From: Bacteroidota bacterium
Lineage (GTDB): Bacteria > Bacteroidota > Bacteroidia > UKL13-3
Reading direction: 5' to 3'
Length of the DNA: 10,497 bases
NCBI GenBank assembly: GCA_004293295.1
Contig: RDYC01000238.1
Coordinates: forward strand, 1 to 10,497
In this document: positions 1-6,983 of the stretch, one piece after another
How positions within the stretch are numbered: the stretch's first letter is position 1
Layout: the number at the start of each line of letters is the position of its first letter
Made by a program: the position numbers and the translations under genes
Notes under the pieces: generated by a model
Told to the model about the DNA's origin: nothing
The model's database searches: none
Seen by the model: the letters and a program-made list of their open reading frames with translations, nothing else

Positions 1-666
1 AACTCAATCAATTTCATTTCACTAAATACTAGCGAGTTAACCCCCGAAGTATTGCAAAAACTAGCCTCACAAAAACGTTGCTTGGTAATTTTACATTCTA
101 ATGCGGCAAATCCGGCAGCTCACCTGAGGAATGCCGTTTTTAGGCTTGAAGAAATGAAACTGAACACTCCTGTAATGTTACAACTTAGATATGCCATAGC
201 CAATGAAGAGGAGTTTATGTTGAAGGCAAGCACTGATGCCGGTAGCTTATTAATTGATGGTTTGGTTGACGGCTTGTTGGTACATAATACTTTATCAGAA
301 AAAAAACGTGTGAATGAAATTACCTTTGGTATACTACAGGCTGCTAGGGCTAGGGTAAGTAAAACGGAGTATATTAGTTGTCCGAGTTGTGGGCGCACCT
401 TGTTTGATTTGCAAGAAACTACCGCATTAATACGCAAACAGACCGACCACTTAAAAGGGGTTAAAATTGCCATAATGGGTTGCATAGTAAACGGCCCGGG
501 TGAAATGGCTGATGCTGATTATGGTTACGTTGGCAGTGGTGTAGGCAAAATAACTTTATACCGAGGAAAAGAGATTGTAAAAAAGGGGATTGAAAAAGAG
601 ACGGCAGTAGATGAACTGATAGCACTTATTGCTCAAGATGGCCGTTGGGTTGTTAAAGAGGAATAA
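1..666 (+). CDS. ispG: 4-hydroxy-3-methylbut-2-enyl diphosphate synthase IspG (GcpE), C-terminal part, 5' end outside window
   Basis: The reading frame is open from base 1 to the stop at 664-666 (221 residues), so the start lies left of the window. IspG converts methylerythritol cyclodiphosphate to HMBPP in the cytosolic MEP isoprenoid pathway, using a [4Fe-4S] cluster and reduced ferredoxin or flavodoxin. Visible residues 125-170 (window numbering) carry the cluster ligands: Cys127 and Cys130 in SCPSCGRTLFDLQ, then Cys161 and Glu168 in GCIVNGPGE. This matches the C-x2-C...C-x6-E pattern of the family. The roughly 120 residues before them are not TIM barrel followed directly by the Fe-S domain. 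They resemble the extra middle domain of the long IspG form found in Bacteroidota, Chlamydiae and plants, including the stretch LLIDGLVDGLLV and the ILQAARARVSKTEYI linker. All ligands are intact and the C-terminus looks complete. I see no clear hairpin terminator after the stop. Identification is firm; the long-form assignment rests on the visible part only. Confidence 0.96.
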   Translation, partial: NSINFISLNTSELTPEVLQKLASQKRCLVILHSNAANPAAHLRNAVFRLEEMKLNTPVMLQLRYAIANEEEFMLKASTDAGSLLIDGLVDGLLVHNTLSEKKRVNEITFGILQAARARVSKTEYISCPSCGRTLFDLQETTALIRKQTDHLKGVKIAIMGCIVNGPGEMADADYGYVGSGVGKITLYRGKEIVKKGIEKETAVDELIALIAQDGRWVVKEE

Positions 667-727
667 ACGTTTTGCTACAAAATTTTATGGTTTAACGCAA
701 CTATTTTTAATTTCCTTGGGTCTCAAC

Positions 728-757
728 TTTGATAAACGGCAAAAAAGATTAGTTTTG
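728..757 (+). promoter_or_regulatory. Predicted Bacteroidetes-type promoter for the T9SS cargo gene
   Basis: TTTG at 728-731 and TAGTTTTG at 750-757 match the -33 TTTG and -7 TAnnTTTG boxes of the Bacteroidetes housekeeping sigma factor, with an 18-base spacer. Transcription would begin around 762-768, giving a short leader of about 30 AT-rich bases before the ATG at 795. This makes the T9SS cargo gene independent of ispG. It is a consensus match only. Confidence 0.6.
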
Positions 758-794
758 TGCCAAAATATTAACCTAAAAATAACACAATATATAA

Positions 795-2150
795 ATGAAA
801 AAGTTAATTTACACTTCAATTGCCTTGTTACTTGCTGGCTCAGCTGCTATGGCTCAAGGTATGGTAAAAGGACGCCCTGGTCATCAAATTGACCAAGCCT
901 CTATTCCTCAAAGCCCTGTTAGAAACAGTACATTGGGTAAAGCTGACATCCAAGAGTGGTATGTTCCTATTGATTGGTTGAACGCATTCACCGGTGGAGG
1001 ATCTACTCTACAAACTTTTGTTGATTTTTTAATGCCTGATTCTCAAGCTGTTTATATCAACTCTGGAGATACTGCGGTAAGATTTTACAGCATGGCTGTT
1101 GGCCAAGTTATTGACCCAACAGACAACGTAATTGACAACAGTGATAATCCTGGTATTAAAATGAGTAAATTCTCTTCATACAGATTAGACTCTTTTGATA
1201 TACAGTATATCTATGTAAGGAATGTAGATTCTATCATGAATCCAAATACCAGTACTATGGAAAAAGTAGTTGATACATTAATCGTTTCTTATTTGGTTAA
1301 TGGTAACGGTTTAACCAAAGCCGGACCAATAGGAACAGCACCTAATCAGTTTAACTACACCCTTCCTTCATGGAACATCAACACCCTTAAATTAAATACA
1401 TTGGTTGGTCAAGAGAAATTTTTATTAACCAGCGATGATAGCACAGTGGTGGTAAACAACAATGGTTTTGAAAACTCTTGGAGATTAAAGAACATGAGCA
1501 AAAAAGTTGGTGTTAATGTTGAGGTGCCTGCCGGTTTAAACCTAATGGTTGGTATGGTTTTCCAATACAAACCTGGTATGCCTTACAACGATAGCTCAAT
1601 TATGATTTACCAACGCGACCCTGCTAACTTTCCTGTTGGAAGAAAACGTGTAAACTACTTTGGCTACCGCTTTGCTCAAAACACTGCAGCAATCAGCAAC
1701 CAATGGAGATCATTAGAGTTCTATAACCACTCTTTATTCAGCGATAAAGAAAATGCTTATTATCCTTCAAGCCAAACTATTAACAATGGTTGGACCGGAT
1801 TTATACCTGGTAACGCTTATTTTGAAGGAAGAAACACCTTTATGTCAGCATTTTTAGATGCTCAAAAAGTAGGTGGTAAAGAAAGTGAATTAGTTTCTAT
1901 TAACAACTTGTTCCCTAACCCAGCAACTGACGAAACCAATGTAAATATTGATCTTAAGAAATCAGGTAATGTTACTGTTAGCATTGTTAACCTAATCGGA
2001 CAAGAAGTGAACAGCGTAAACGCTGGTACTTTAGCAGCAGGCAACAACACTGTAAAATTAAACTTAGGTAACTTAAAAGCCGGTATCTACTTCATTAACG
2101 TAGATGTTGACGGAAGTACTACAACTAAGAAATTAACTGTTACCAGATAA
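795..2150 (+). CDS. Secreted protein of unknown function with T9SS type A C-terminal sorting domain
   Basis: The 451-residue protein starts with a typical Sec signal peptide (MKKLIYTSIALLLAGSAAMA, cleavage likely after Ala20). It ends with a type IX secretion sorting domain at about residues 365-451: LFPNPATDE at the start, IVNLIGQEV in the middle, LKAGIYFINV and KKLTVTR at the end. In this family the domain directs passage through the outer membrane and is usually cleaved, leaving the cargo surface-anchored or released. I recognise no domain in residues 21-364, which are rich in Asn, Ser, Tyr and short beta-like stretches. I find no cysteine in the protein. The ATG at 795 is chosen because it opens the signal peptide directly. 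The gene has its own promoter and a strong terminator, so it is probably monocistronic. By hand count Asn is written AAC about two to three times as often as AAT, unlike the TonB receptor gene. That suggests high expression. Function unknown. Confidence 0.93.
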   Translation: MKKLIYTSIALLLAGSAAMAQGMVKGRPGHQIDQASIPQSPVRNSTLGKADIQEWYVPIDWLNAFTGGGSTLQTFVDFLMPDSQAVYINSGDTAVRFYSMAVGQVIDPTDNVIDNSDNPGIKMSKFSSYRLDSFDIQYIYVRNVDSIMNPNTSTMEKVVDTLIVSYLVNGNGLTKAGPIGTAPNQFNYTLPSWNINTLKLNTLVGQEKFLLTSDDSTVVVNNNGFENSWRLKNMSKKVGVNVEVPAGLNLMVGMVFQYKPGMPYNDSSIMIYQRDPANFPVGRKRVNYFGYRFAQNTAAISNQWRSLEFYNHSLFSDKENAYYPSSQTINNGWTGFIPGNAYFEGRNTFMSAFLDAQKVGGKESELVSINNLFPNPATDETNVNIDLKKSGNVTVSIVNLIGQEVNSVNAGTLAAGNNTVKLNLGNLKAGIYFINVDVDGSTTTKKLTVTR

Positions 2151-2162
2151 TCTCTTTAAAAT

Positions 2163-2203
2163 ACCCATAAAAAAAGCAGCCAATGGCTGCTTTTTTTATG
2201 GGT
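2163..2203. terminator. Perfect bidirectional intrinsic terminator between convergent genes
   Basis: Two 19-base arms (2163-2181 and 2185-2203) pair without mismatch around the loop AAT. Each arm has a GC-rich hexamer next to the loop (GCAGCC / GGCTGC), then seven A or seven T, then ATGGGT or its complement. Because the A-tract precedes and the T-tract follows the GC core, the same element acts as a hairpin plus U-run on both strands. It lies 12 bases after the stop of the T9SS cargo gene and 14 bases after the stop of the convergent oxygenase gene. Confidence 0.92.
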
Positions 2204-2217
2204 TAATATTCTTTAGC

Positions 2218-2988
2218 TTAGTGGTCTGCCGTTTTACTTTTAGAAAATTTGCTCTTAATTTTAACTGCAGGAACCCATATTTTTGATAGCAAATACTTAA
2301 CCGGGTTGCTTTTTTCCACATGCCATACGGTGGTTCTCGCGTCTTCGAGAGGCTTATCCTGCAAAGTGTAAGCGTAAGCAGCAATGCTTGTTCTGTACTT
2401 ACCCTCAGGGAACCTAATGGCATCATAACCGTGAAGGGTGTATCCCCTGCACAACATAATGGCTAAACGGTTAAATTTTACATCCACTTCTGTTTTAACA
2501 CCGGTCTCTGCATGTTCAAGTTTCAACTCTCCGCCATGTTCCTTCTTCCAATCTTTGTTTATATATAGCAGGATGTTTAAATTTCTAAACCAATTATCGT
2601 TAAGCGGGTGGTAGTTAAAATCTGCATGCATATCTAAAAAGCTACCCGTTTTACCTTGGTGGATACCGCCCCCATAAAATGTGTCGTCAACAAAAACATT
2701 TTCGTTACTAATATATTTTAACCAAGTTGCAAACCGCTCAGAAACCAAATCTTGATACAACTCTTCAAACACCCCACCCAACTCTCTAAACTTCGATTTT
2801 TCAAATTTATTTTTTCCGAAAACGTAATCAGCACTTGGGGTTTCTATATCCGGTATCTGATCATATAGTTTTTCAAGCTTCTCTGCATCACATACATCAT
2901 CAATACCAATTACCGGAAAAGGTTTGGCACTTAAAAACTCATTCCTGAACTTTTCTTTATTTGCTTCGATATAATCAAATCTTATCAT
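2218..2988 (-). CDS. 2-oxoglutarate/Fe(II)-dependent oxygenase, prolyl-4-hydroxylase-like
   Basis: The 256-residue protein has the double-stranded beta-helix signature of 2OG-Fe(II) oxygenases of the prolyl-4-hydroxylase type. His121 and Asp123 (MHADFNYHP) with His186 (YTLHGYD) form the Fe(II) facial triad. Arg199 (GKYRTS), 13 residues after the distal His, is placed to bind the 2-oxoglutarate carboxylate. The stretch NLNILLYINKDW followed by GGELKLEH is typical of the family. There is no signal peptide, so a cytosolic enzyme is expected. Substrate unknown: relatives hydroxylate protein side chains, small molecules or sugars. The ATG at 2986-2988 is preferred. An in-frame TTG at 3010-3012 would add eight residues of no recognisable value. 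The gene is convergent with the T9SS cargo gene and divergent from the TonB receptor. All catalytic residues are present. Confidence 0.88.
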   Translation of the reverse strand: MIRFDYIEANKEKFRNEFLSAKPFPVIGIDDVCDAEKLEKLYDQIPDIETPSADYVFGKNKFEKSKFRELGGVFEELYQDLVSERFATWLKYISNENVFVDDTFYGGGIHQGKTGSFLDMHADFNYHPLNDNWFRNLNILLYINKDWKKEHGGELKLEHAETGVKTEVDVKFNRLAIMLCRGYTLHGYDAIRFPEGKYRTSIAAYAYTLQDKPLEDARTTVWHVEKSNPVKYLLSKIWVPAVKIKSKFSKSKTADH

Positions 2989-3050
2989 ATGCGTGTTTAT
3001 TATGTTTAACAAAGATGAGTAATAATGCTGACACTTTGGATGATATATAT

Positions 3051-3058
3051 CAAATTTA
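3051..3058 (-). promoter_or_regulatory. Possible -7 box for the 2OG oxygenase gene
   Basis: Read on the minus strand this is TAAATTTG, a full match to the TAnnTTTG box. Transcription would begin near 3045, about 57 bases before the preferred ATG. No convincing TTTG lies at the expected distance upstream, so the call rests on one half of the promoter only. Confidence 0.3.
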
Positions 3059-3178
3059 ATGCGGCCGTCTAAAAAGGTGTTTATTCATTTTTGGGTAAAT
3101 AAAAAGTGTGCTGTTTAAATAATTATTTAGTTACGCAAGCGTTAAGCTATTTTGCATAAAATTTTGTCTAATTACTTA

Positions 3179-5545
3179 ATGAATAAATCTACACTAAGTT
3201 TATGTGCGTTGGCTATTGCTTTTTTGTTTGCACTTAATACCACCGGCCAAACCATAAGTGGATATGTGAAAGACTCTGCAACAGGTGAAGCTCTTATCGG
3301 AGCTTTGGTAAAAGCAGAAAAATCTGGAACGGCTGCCGATATTAAGGGTTTCTTTTCGTTAAAGGTTAGTCAGGGGGTGCATACCATAACGGTTACCTAT
3401 TTGGGGTATCAAAGCCAAACACTTACGGTTGATGTATCAAAAGATGTTATACTAAACATACGCTTGCCGCAAACTGGGATTAAGGCTAAAGAAGCCGTTG
3501 TAACCGGTGAAAGAAATAATAAAAATGTAACCAGCACCGAAATGAGCAGGGTGGAGCTTACCGGTGAACAAGTGAAAACGCTTCCGGTGATTTTTGGTGA
3601 ACCCGATGTGCTAAAGGCAATCACCTTATTACCCGGCATAAAAAGTGGTGGCGAAGGAGGAACAGGCTTTTATGTGAGGGGGGGCGGACCTGATCAAAAC
3701 CTAGTATTGATGGATGATGCCGTAATTTATAACCCTTCTCATCTTTTAGGCTTTCTTTCCGTTTTTAATACCGATGCGGTAAGAAATGTGGAAGTAATAA
3801 AAGGAGGAATGCCTGCCAATTATGGTGGTCGGTTATCATCTATATTAAACGTTAATTTAAAAGAAGGAAATGATAAAGAATACGATGTTAGCGGAGGTGT
3901 TGGCCTAATATCGTCACGATTGATGTTTGAAGGGCCTATTAAAAAAGGCAAAAGCGCTTTTATGGTTGCCGGAAGAAGAACTTATATTGATGCTTTGGTA
4001 AAACCATTTTTAACTACTGAACAAAAAGCAAACGGCTATTACTTTTACGATTTTAATGCCAAAGCACACTTTAATATTGATGAGAAAAATAAAATTATTT
4101 TCTCAGGATATTTCGGCAGGGACATTTTTACCTTTAAAAGCCCTGTAAATAAACTGGTTAAGTTTCAGGTAGGTTGGGGTAACGCTGCCGCCAGTTTACG
4201 CTGGTATCACAGCTTCAATAAAAAGCTGTACAGCAATACAGTAGCCATATACAATCGCTATGATTTGAATAATAAGTTTGAGTTTGGGGAAAATGGGTTT
4301 CAACTATCATCGGGGCTGCAGGATTGGAACATTAAGCATGACTTTTATTATACACCGAGTAGCAAACATCAGATTAAAACAGGTGTACAATACATTTATC
4401 ATACCTTTACTCCAGGTATTGCAACGGGTCAAGTTGGAACCATAAGTATTGATGAGCGCATTAACAAACAGTATGCGCATGAATCGGCTGTTTATTTTTT
4501 GGATGAGTTTAAAGCAGGTAAACGTTTTACCATTAACGCAGGTTTACGTTTGGTGTCATTTACACAAGTTGGGCCATTTACTGAAAAGATATTTGATGAC
4601 CAAGATGTGGAAATAGGTAACGGTAAAAGTTATGGAAAGGGGGAGCCCATTAAAACTTACCTGGGCCTTGAACCTAGGTTTGCCGCAACATATTTGCTTA
4701 ATTCCAATACTTCGTTAAAAGCATCGTTTACCCGTACTTATCAATTCCTGCATTTGGCAACAACCAGTGGTGCACAATTTCCGGCTGACTTGTGGGTGCC
4801 ATCGTCAAAACTTGTTAGGCCACAAATTGCTTATCAATATGCCGTAGGATTGTTTAAGAATTTTAATGAAAATGCTTATGAAACTTCTATTGAGGCTTAT
4901 TATAAACCAATGTTTAACCAAATTGAGTTTAAACCTGGAGCAGAACTTTTCTTTAATCAGAATTTAGAAAACGAGATGATATTCGGCCAAGGCCTTTCGT
5001 ATGGAATTGAGGTTTTTGGGAAGAAAAAATTTGGTAAACTAACGGGATGGATTGGTTACACTTGGAGCCGCACCACACGACAATTTGATGAATTAAATCA
5101 AGGTGAACCTTTCTTTTTCAGGTATGACAGAACACATGATATCAGTTTAGTCGGCACCTATCAAATAAATGCCAAATGGAGTGGAACAATGGTTTTTGTT
5201 TATGGAACAGGCAATGCCGCAACTTTACCCACCGGACGATATGCTTACCGTGCAGGATATGATATTGAAAAAAATGAACCCAAGTTTACTTTTGTTGACT
5301 TGTATGACAAGGTGAATGATTTCCGCTTACCTGCGTACCATCGGTTAGATATTTCATTTACCTATATTAAGAAGAAAACAGCGCGTTATGAATCATCATG
5401 GAACTTTAGTATTTATAATTTGTACAACAGGGCTAATCCTTACTTTATTTATTTTGTTCCTGACGTGGACGCGTTGAAAGTGCGCGCGTATATGGTATAC
5501 TTATTCCCCATTTTGCCTTCCGTGGCGTGGAATTTTAAATTTTAA
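3179..5545 (+). CDS. TonB-dependent outer-membrane receptor with carboxypeptidase-D-like regulatory domain
   Basis: The 788-residue protein opens with a signal peptide (about residues 1-23). A carboxypeptidase-regulatory-like Ig fold follows at about 24-100 (ISGYVKDSATGEALIGA, VTYLGYQSQT), then a TonB-box-like EAVVTGE at 105-111. The plug is at about 114-230, with FYVRGGGPDQNLVLMDD at 164-180 and VEVIKGGMPANYGGRLSS. A beta-barrel runs to the C-terminal Phe. Such receptors import scarce nutrients across the outer membrane using TonB-ExbBD energy. At under 800 residues it is shorter than typical SusC proteins, and no SusD follows. Four bases after its stop comes a DUF4249 lipoprotein, so the two form an operon. 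The ATG at 3179 is preferred because the signal peptide starts there; an in-frame TTG at 3152 adds nine residues. A weak promoter (TTTA at 3126, TATTTTG at 3148-3154) may lie upstream. Ligand unknown. Confidence 0.95.
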   Translation: MNKSTLSLCALAIAFLFALNTTGQTISGYVKDSATGEALIGALVKAEKSGTAADIKGFFSLKVSQGVHTITVTYLGYQSQTLTVDVSKDVILNIRLPQTGIKAKEAVVTGERNNKNVTSTEMSRVELTGEQVKTLPVIFGEPDVLKAITLLPGIKSGGEGGTGFYVRGGGPDQNLVLMDDAVIYNPSHLLGFLSVFNTDAVRNVEVIKGGMPANYGGRLSSILNVNLKEGNDKEYDVSGGVGLISSRLMFEGPIKKGKSAFMVAGRRTYIDALVKPFLTTEQKANGYYFYDFNAKAHFNIDEKNKIIFSGYFGRDIFTFKSPVNKLVKFQVGWGNAAASLRWYHSFNKKLYSNTVAIYNRYDLNNKFEFGENGFQLSSGLQDWNIKHDFYYTPSSKHQIKTGVQYIYHTFTPGIATGQVGTISIDERINKQYAHESAVYFLDEFKAGKRFTINAGLRLVSFTQVGPFTEKIFDDQDVEIGNGKSYGKGEPIKTYLGLEPRFAATYLLNSNTSLKASFTRTYQFLHLATTSGAQFPADLWVPSSKLVRPQIAYQYAVGLFKNFNENAYETSIEAYYKPMFNQIEFKPGAELFFNQNLENEMIFGQGLSYGIEVFGKKKFGKLTGWIGYTWSRTTRQFDELNQGEPFFFRYDRTHDISLVGTYQINAKWSGTMVFVYGTGNAATLPTGRYAYRAGYDIEKNEPKFTFVDLYDKVNDFRLPAYHRLDISFTYIKKKTARYESSWNFSIYNLYNRANPYFIYFVPDVDALKVRAYMVYLFPILPSVAWNFKF

Positions 5546-5549
5546 TGTG

Positions 5550-6422
5550 ATGCAGCTAACTAAAACATATTCTTGCTTTGCCTTACTACTGTTGTTATGC
5601 AGTTGCGAAAAAGAGATCACGGTAAACCTTCCTCCATCCAAGCCAAGTTTGGTGGTAGAGGCGAGTATTAACCAACAATTTCCGAATCTTAATTACGTGT
5701 ACATTAGCCGTACAGTGGATTACTTTAATCCTGACTTATCATTAAATGGGGTTAGCAATGCTCAGGTATTTATAACCTCAGGAAGTGTTTCGGGAACTGA
5801 TACCACTTGGAACGAAGGTTCACGTATTCAACTGTTTGATATTAATAACATTCCAGGAGTAGATAGTTTGCTTCAAGGGTTTACCGGAATTTATTTTAAC
5901 CCCTTGTTGATTCCTCAGGTTGGTGTTCCCTATCGCTTGGATATTGAAGTAGGTAGTGAAAAAATAACCGGAGTTACTTCTATACCTAAGGTGGTAAATA
6001 TTGATACCGTGTATTGGCGACAAGAACTATCAACCAATAAATCAGATACCAATATGTTTGTAACCTTTGAGTTTAACGATGGGCCTGAGAAAAACAACTA
6101 TCGTTTAGCCATTTATACCGGGCAAAACCCCCTGCTTATTGGTTGGGGTGCTGCTGAAAGTTTCAGGACTTTTGATGACTCCTTTATAGATAATGGTAAA
6201 AGGCCTTACAGTTTTTTTAGCCCGTTTAAATATGGTGATACCTTAAACCTGTATTTATCATCAGTTGGAAGACGGGAATATTTATTTTGGGAATCCTTTG
6301 TTGAAGCAGCCAATAATGGCGGGCCTTTCGCCACACCAATATCAGTTAAATCAAATATTAAAGGAGCTATTGGCTCTTTTACCGGATATGGGGTAAGTTT
6401 TAGGCGCATGATATTGAGATAA
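5550..6422 (+). CDS. DUF4249-family outer-membrane lipoprotein, partner of the upstream TonB receptor
   Basis: The 290-residue protein has a lipoprotein signal peptide: a hydrophobic run and the lipobox Leu-Cys-Ser-Cys, with Cys19 the likely lipidated residue. The next residues, Glu-Lys-Glu, are charged, as in Bacteroidota lipoproteins exported to the cell surface. The body resembles DUF4249: PPSKPSLVVEASIN near the N-terminus, then YVYISRTVDYF, a stretch around VPYRLDIEVG, and TSIPKVVNIDTVYW. The family is of unknown biochemical function but is repeatedly found next to TonB-dependent receptors in Bacteroidota. A surface ligand-capturing role, by analogy with SusD, is an inference. The ATG at 5550 is preferred over a GTG at 5547; it leaves 4 bases after the receptor stop, so translation is probably coupled. 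The end lies 22 bases from the convergent DinB-like gene, with no clear terminator between them. Confidence 0.87.
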   Translation: MQLTKTYSCFALLLLLCSCEKEITVNLPPSKPSLVVEASINQQFPNLNYVYISRTVDYFNPDLSLNGVSNAQVFITSGSVSGTDTTWNEGSRIQLFDINNIPGVDSLLQGFTGIYFNPLLIPQVGVPYRLDIEVGSEKITGVTSIPKVVNIDTVYWRQELSTNKSDTNMFVTFEFNDGPEKNNYRLAIYTGQNPLLIGWGAAESFRTFDDSFIDNGKRPYSFFSPFKYGDTLNLYLSSVGRREYLFWESFVEAANNGGPFATPISVKSNIKGAIGSFTGYGVSFRRMILR

Positions 6423-6444
6423 ATGCACCACGCTTACTAGTCGA

Positions 6445-6972
6445 TTATTTGGGCAAGTATTTATCTTCAATTACGGCTATGTGATGACGCTCATGGCCGA
6501 TAATTGCATAAGCCAATGCCGCTGGTGTTACTTCATATCCATTAGCAAACCCAATTTGCGTCAGGTCCTCATCACTAAAACTCTTAAACAATTCTATGGT
6601 ACTGGCACGTAACAAGCTAAACTCCCTTACCATATCTATCATGTTTCTTGTACTTGCCTTACTGTTCACGGCAAACATGTTCTCGTCATAACCGGGATTT
6701 TCACTTTTATCACCTCTAGCTATCCTAAGAGCCCTGTAAGCGAAAACTCGCTCGCTATCCATTAGGTGCTGTATAATTTCAGGGATACTCCATTTGCCCA
6801 CATCATAACGGTAGGTTAATGTTTCTGCATCCAACGATGTCACCAAATCAACGGTATCGAAATTGCTTTGTGTGAACAAATCCAGCGCATTGGCATCTGG
6901 TGGAATATTGCTGTAATACTTTTCAAAATAAACAGGATACTCTCCTTGTTTTGGTCTTGTTATATTTTTCAT
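6445..6972 (-). CDS. DinB/YfiT-like putative metal-dependent enzyme
   Basis: The 175-residue protein fits the DinB superfamily (DinB_2/YfiT-like four-helix bundles). His69 in IIQHLMDSERV, and His160 and His164 in IIGHERHHIAVI, are spaced like the three metal-binding histidines of the family. KWSIPEIIQHLMDSE and the C-terminal GHERHHIAVIEDKYL are characteristic. Members bind Zn or Ni; some are thiol transferases acting with bacillithiol or mycothiol, but most have no known reaction, so no substrate can be given. There is no signal peptide, so it should be cytosolic. The gene begins 11 bases after the stop of the M1 peptidase gene on the same strand and is probably co-transcribed with it. Whether they share a function is not evident, as the peptidase is exported. 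The ATG start is the natural N-terminus. Confidence 0.87.
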   Translation of the reverse strand: MKNITRPKQGEYPVYFEKYYSNIPPDANALDLFTQSNFDTVDLVTSLDAETLTYRYDVGKWSIPEIIQHLMDSERVFAYRALRIARGDKSENPGYDENMFAVNSKASTRNMIDMVREFSLLRASTIELFKSFSDEDLTQIGFANGYEVTPAALAYAIIGHERHHIAVIEDKYLPK

Positions 6973-6983
6973 TTATTGTATTG

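Noticed and set aside
120..485. Minus-strand open frame across ispG
   Set aside because: It lies wholly inside ispG, shows no domain or sensible N-terminus, and is explained by the opposite-strand coding of a conserved gene.
629..892. Plus-strand frame spanning the ispG end and the T9SS cargo start
   Set aside because: It overlaps the promoter and the signal-peptide coding region in another frame, and its translation has no recognisable content.
3133..3142. Short palindrome ACGC-AA-GCGT upstream of the TonB receptor
   Set aside because: Arms of only four bases do not stand out from chance without a second copy or conservation data.
3179..6422. Reading the TonB receptor and lipoprotein as a SusC/SusD polysaccharide locus
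   Set aside because: The receptor is under 800 residues, the lipoprotein fits DUF4249 rather than SusD, and no glycoside hydrolase, sigma or anti-sigma gene is present.
6414..6470. Inverted repeat TTGAGATAAAT / ATTTATCTTCAA at the ends of the convergent DUF4249 and DinB-like genes
   Set aside because: The arms are about 11 bases, AT-rich, with a one-base bulge and a 34-base loop, and they lie largely inside coding sequence. It has no GC core or T-run, so chance is the simpler reading.
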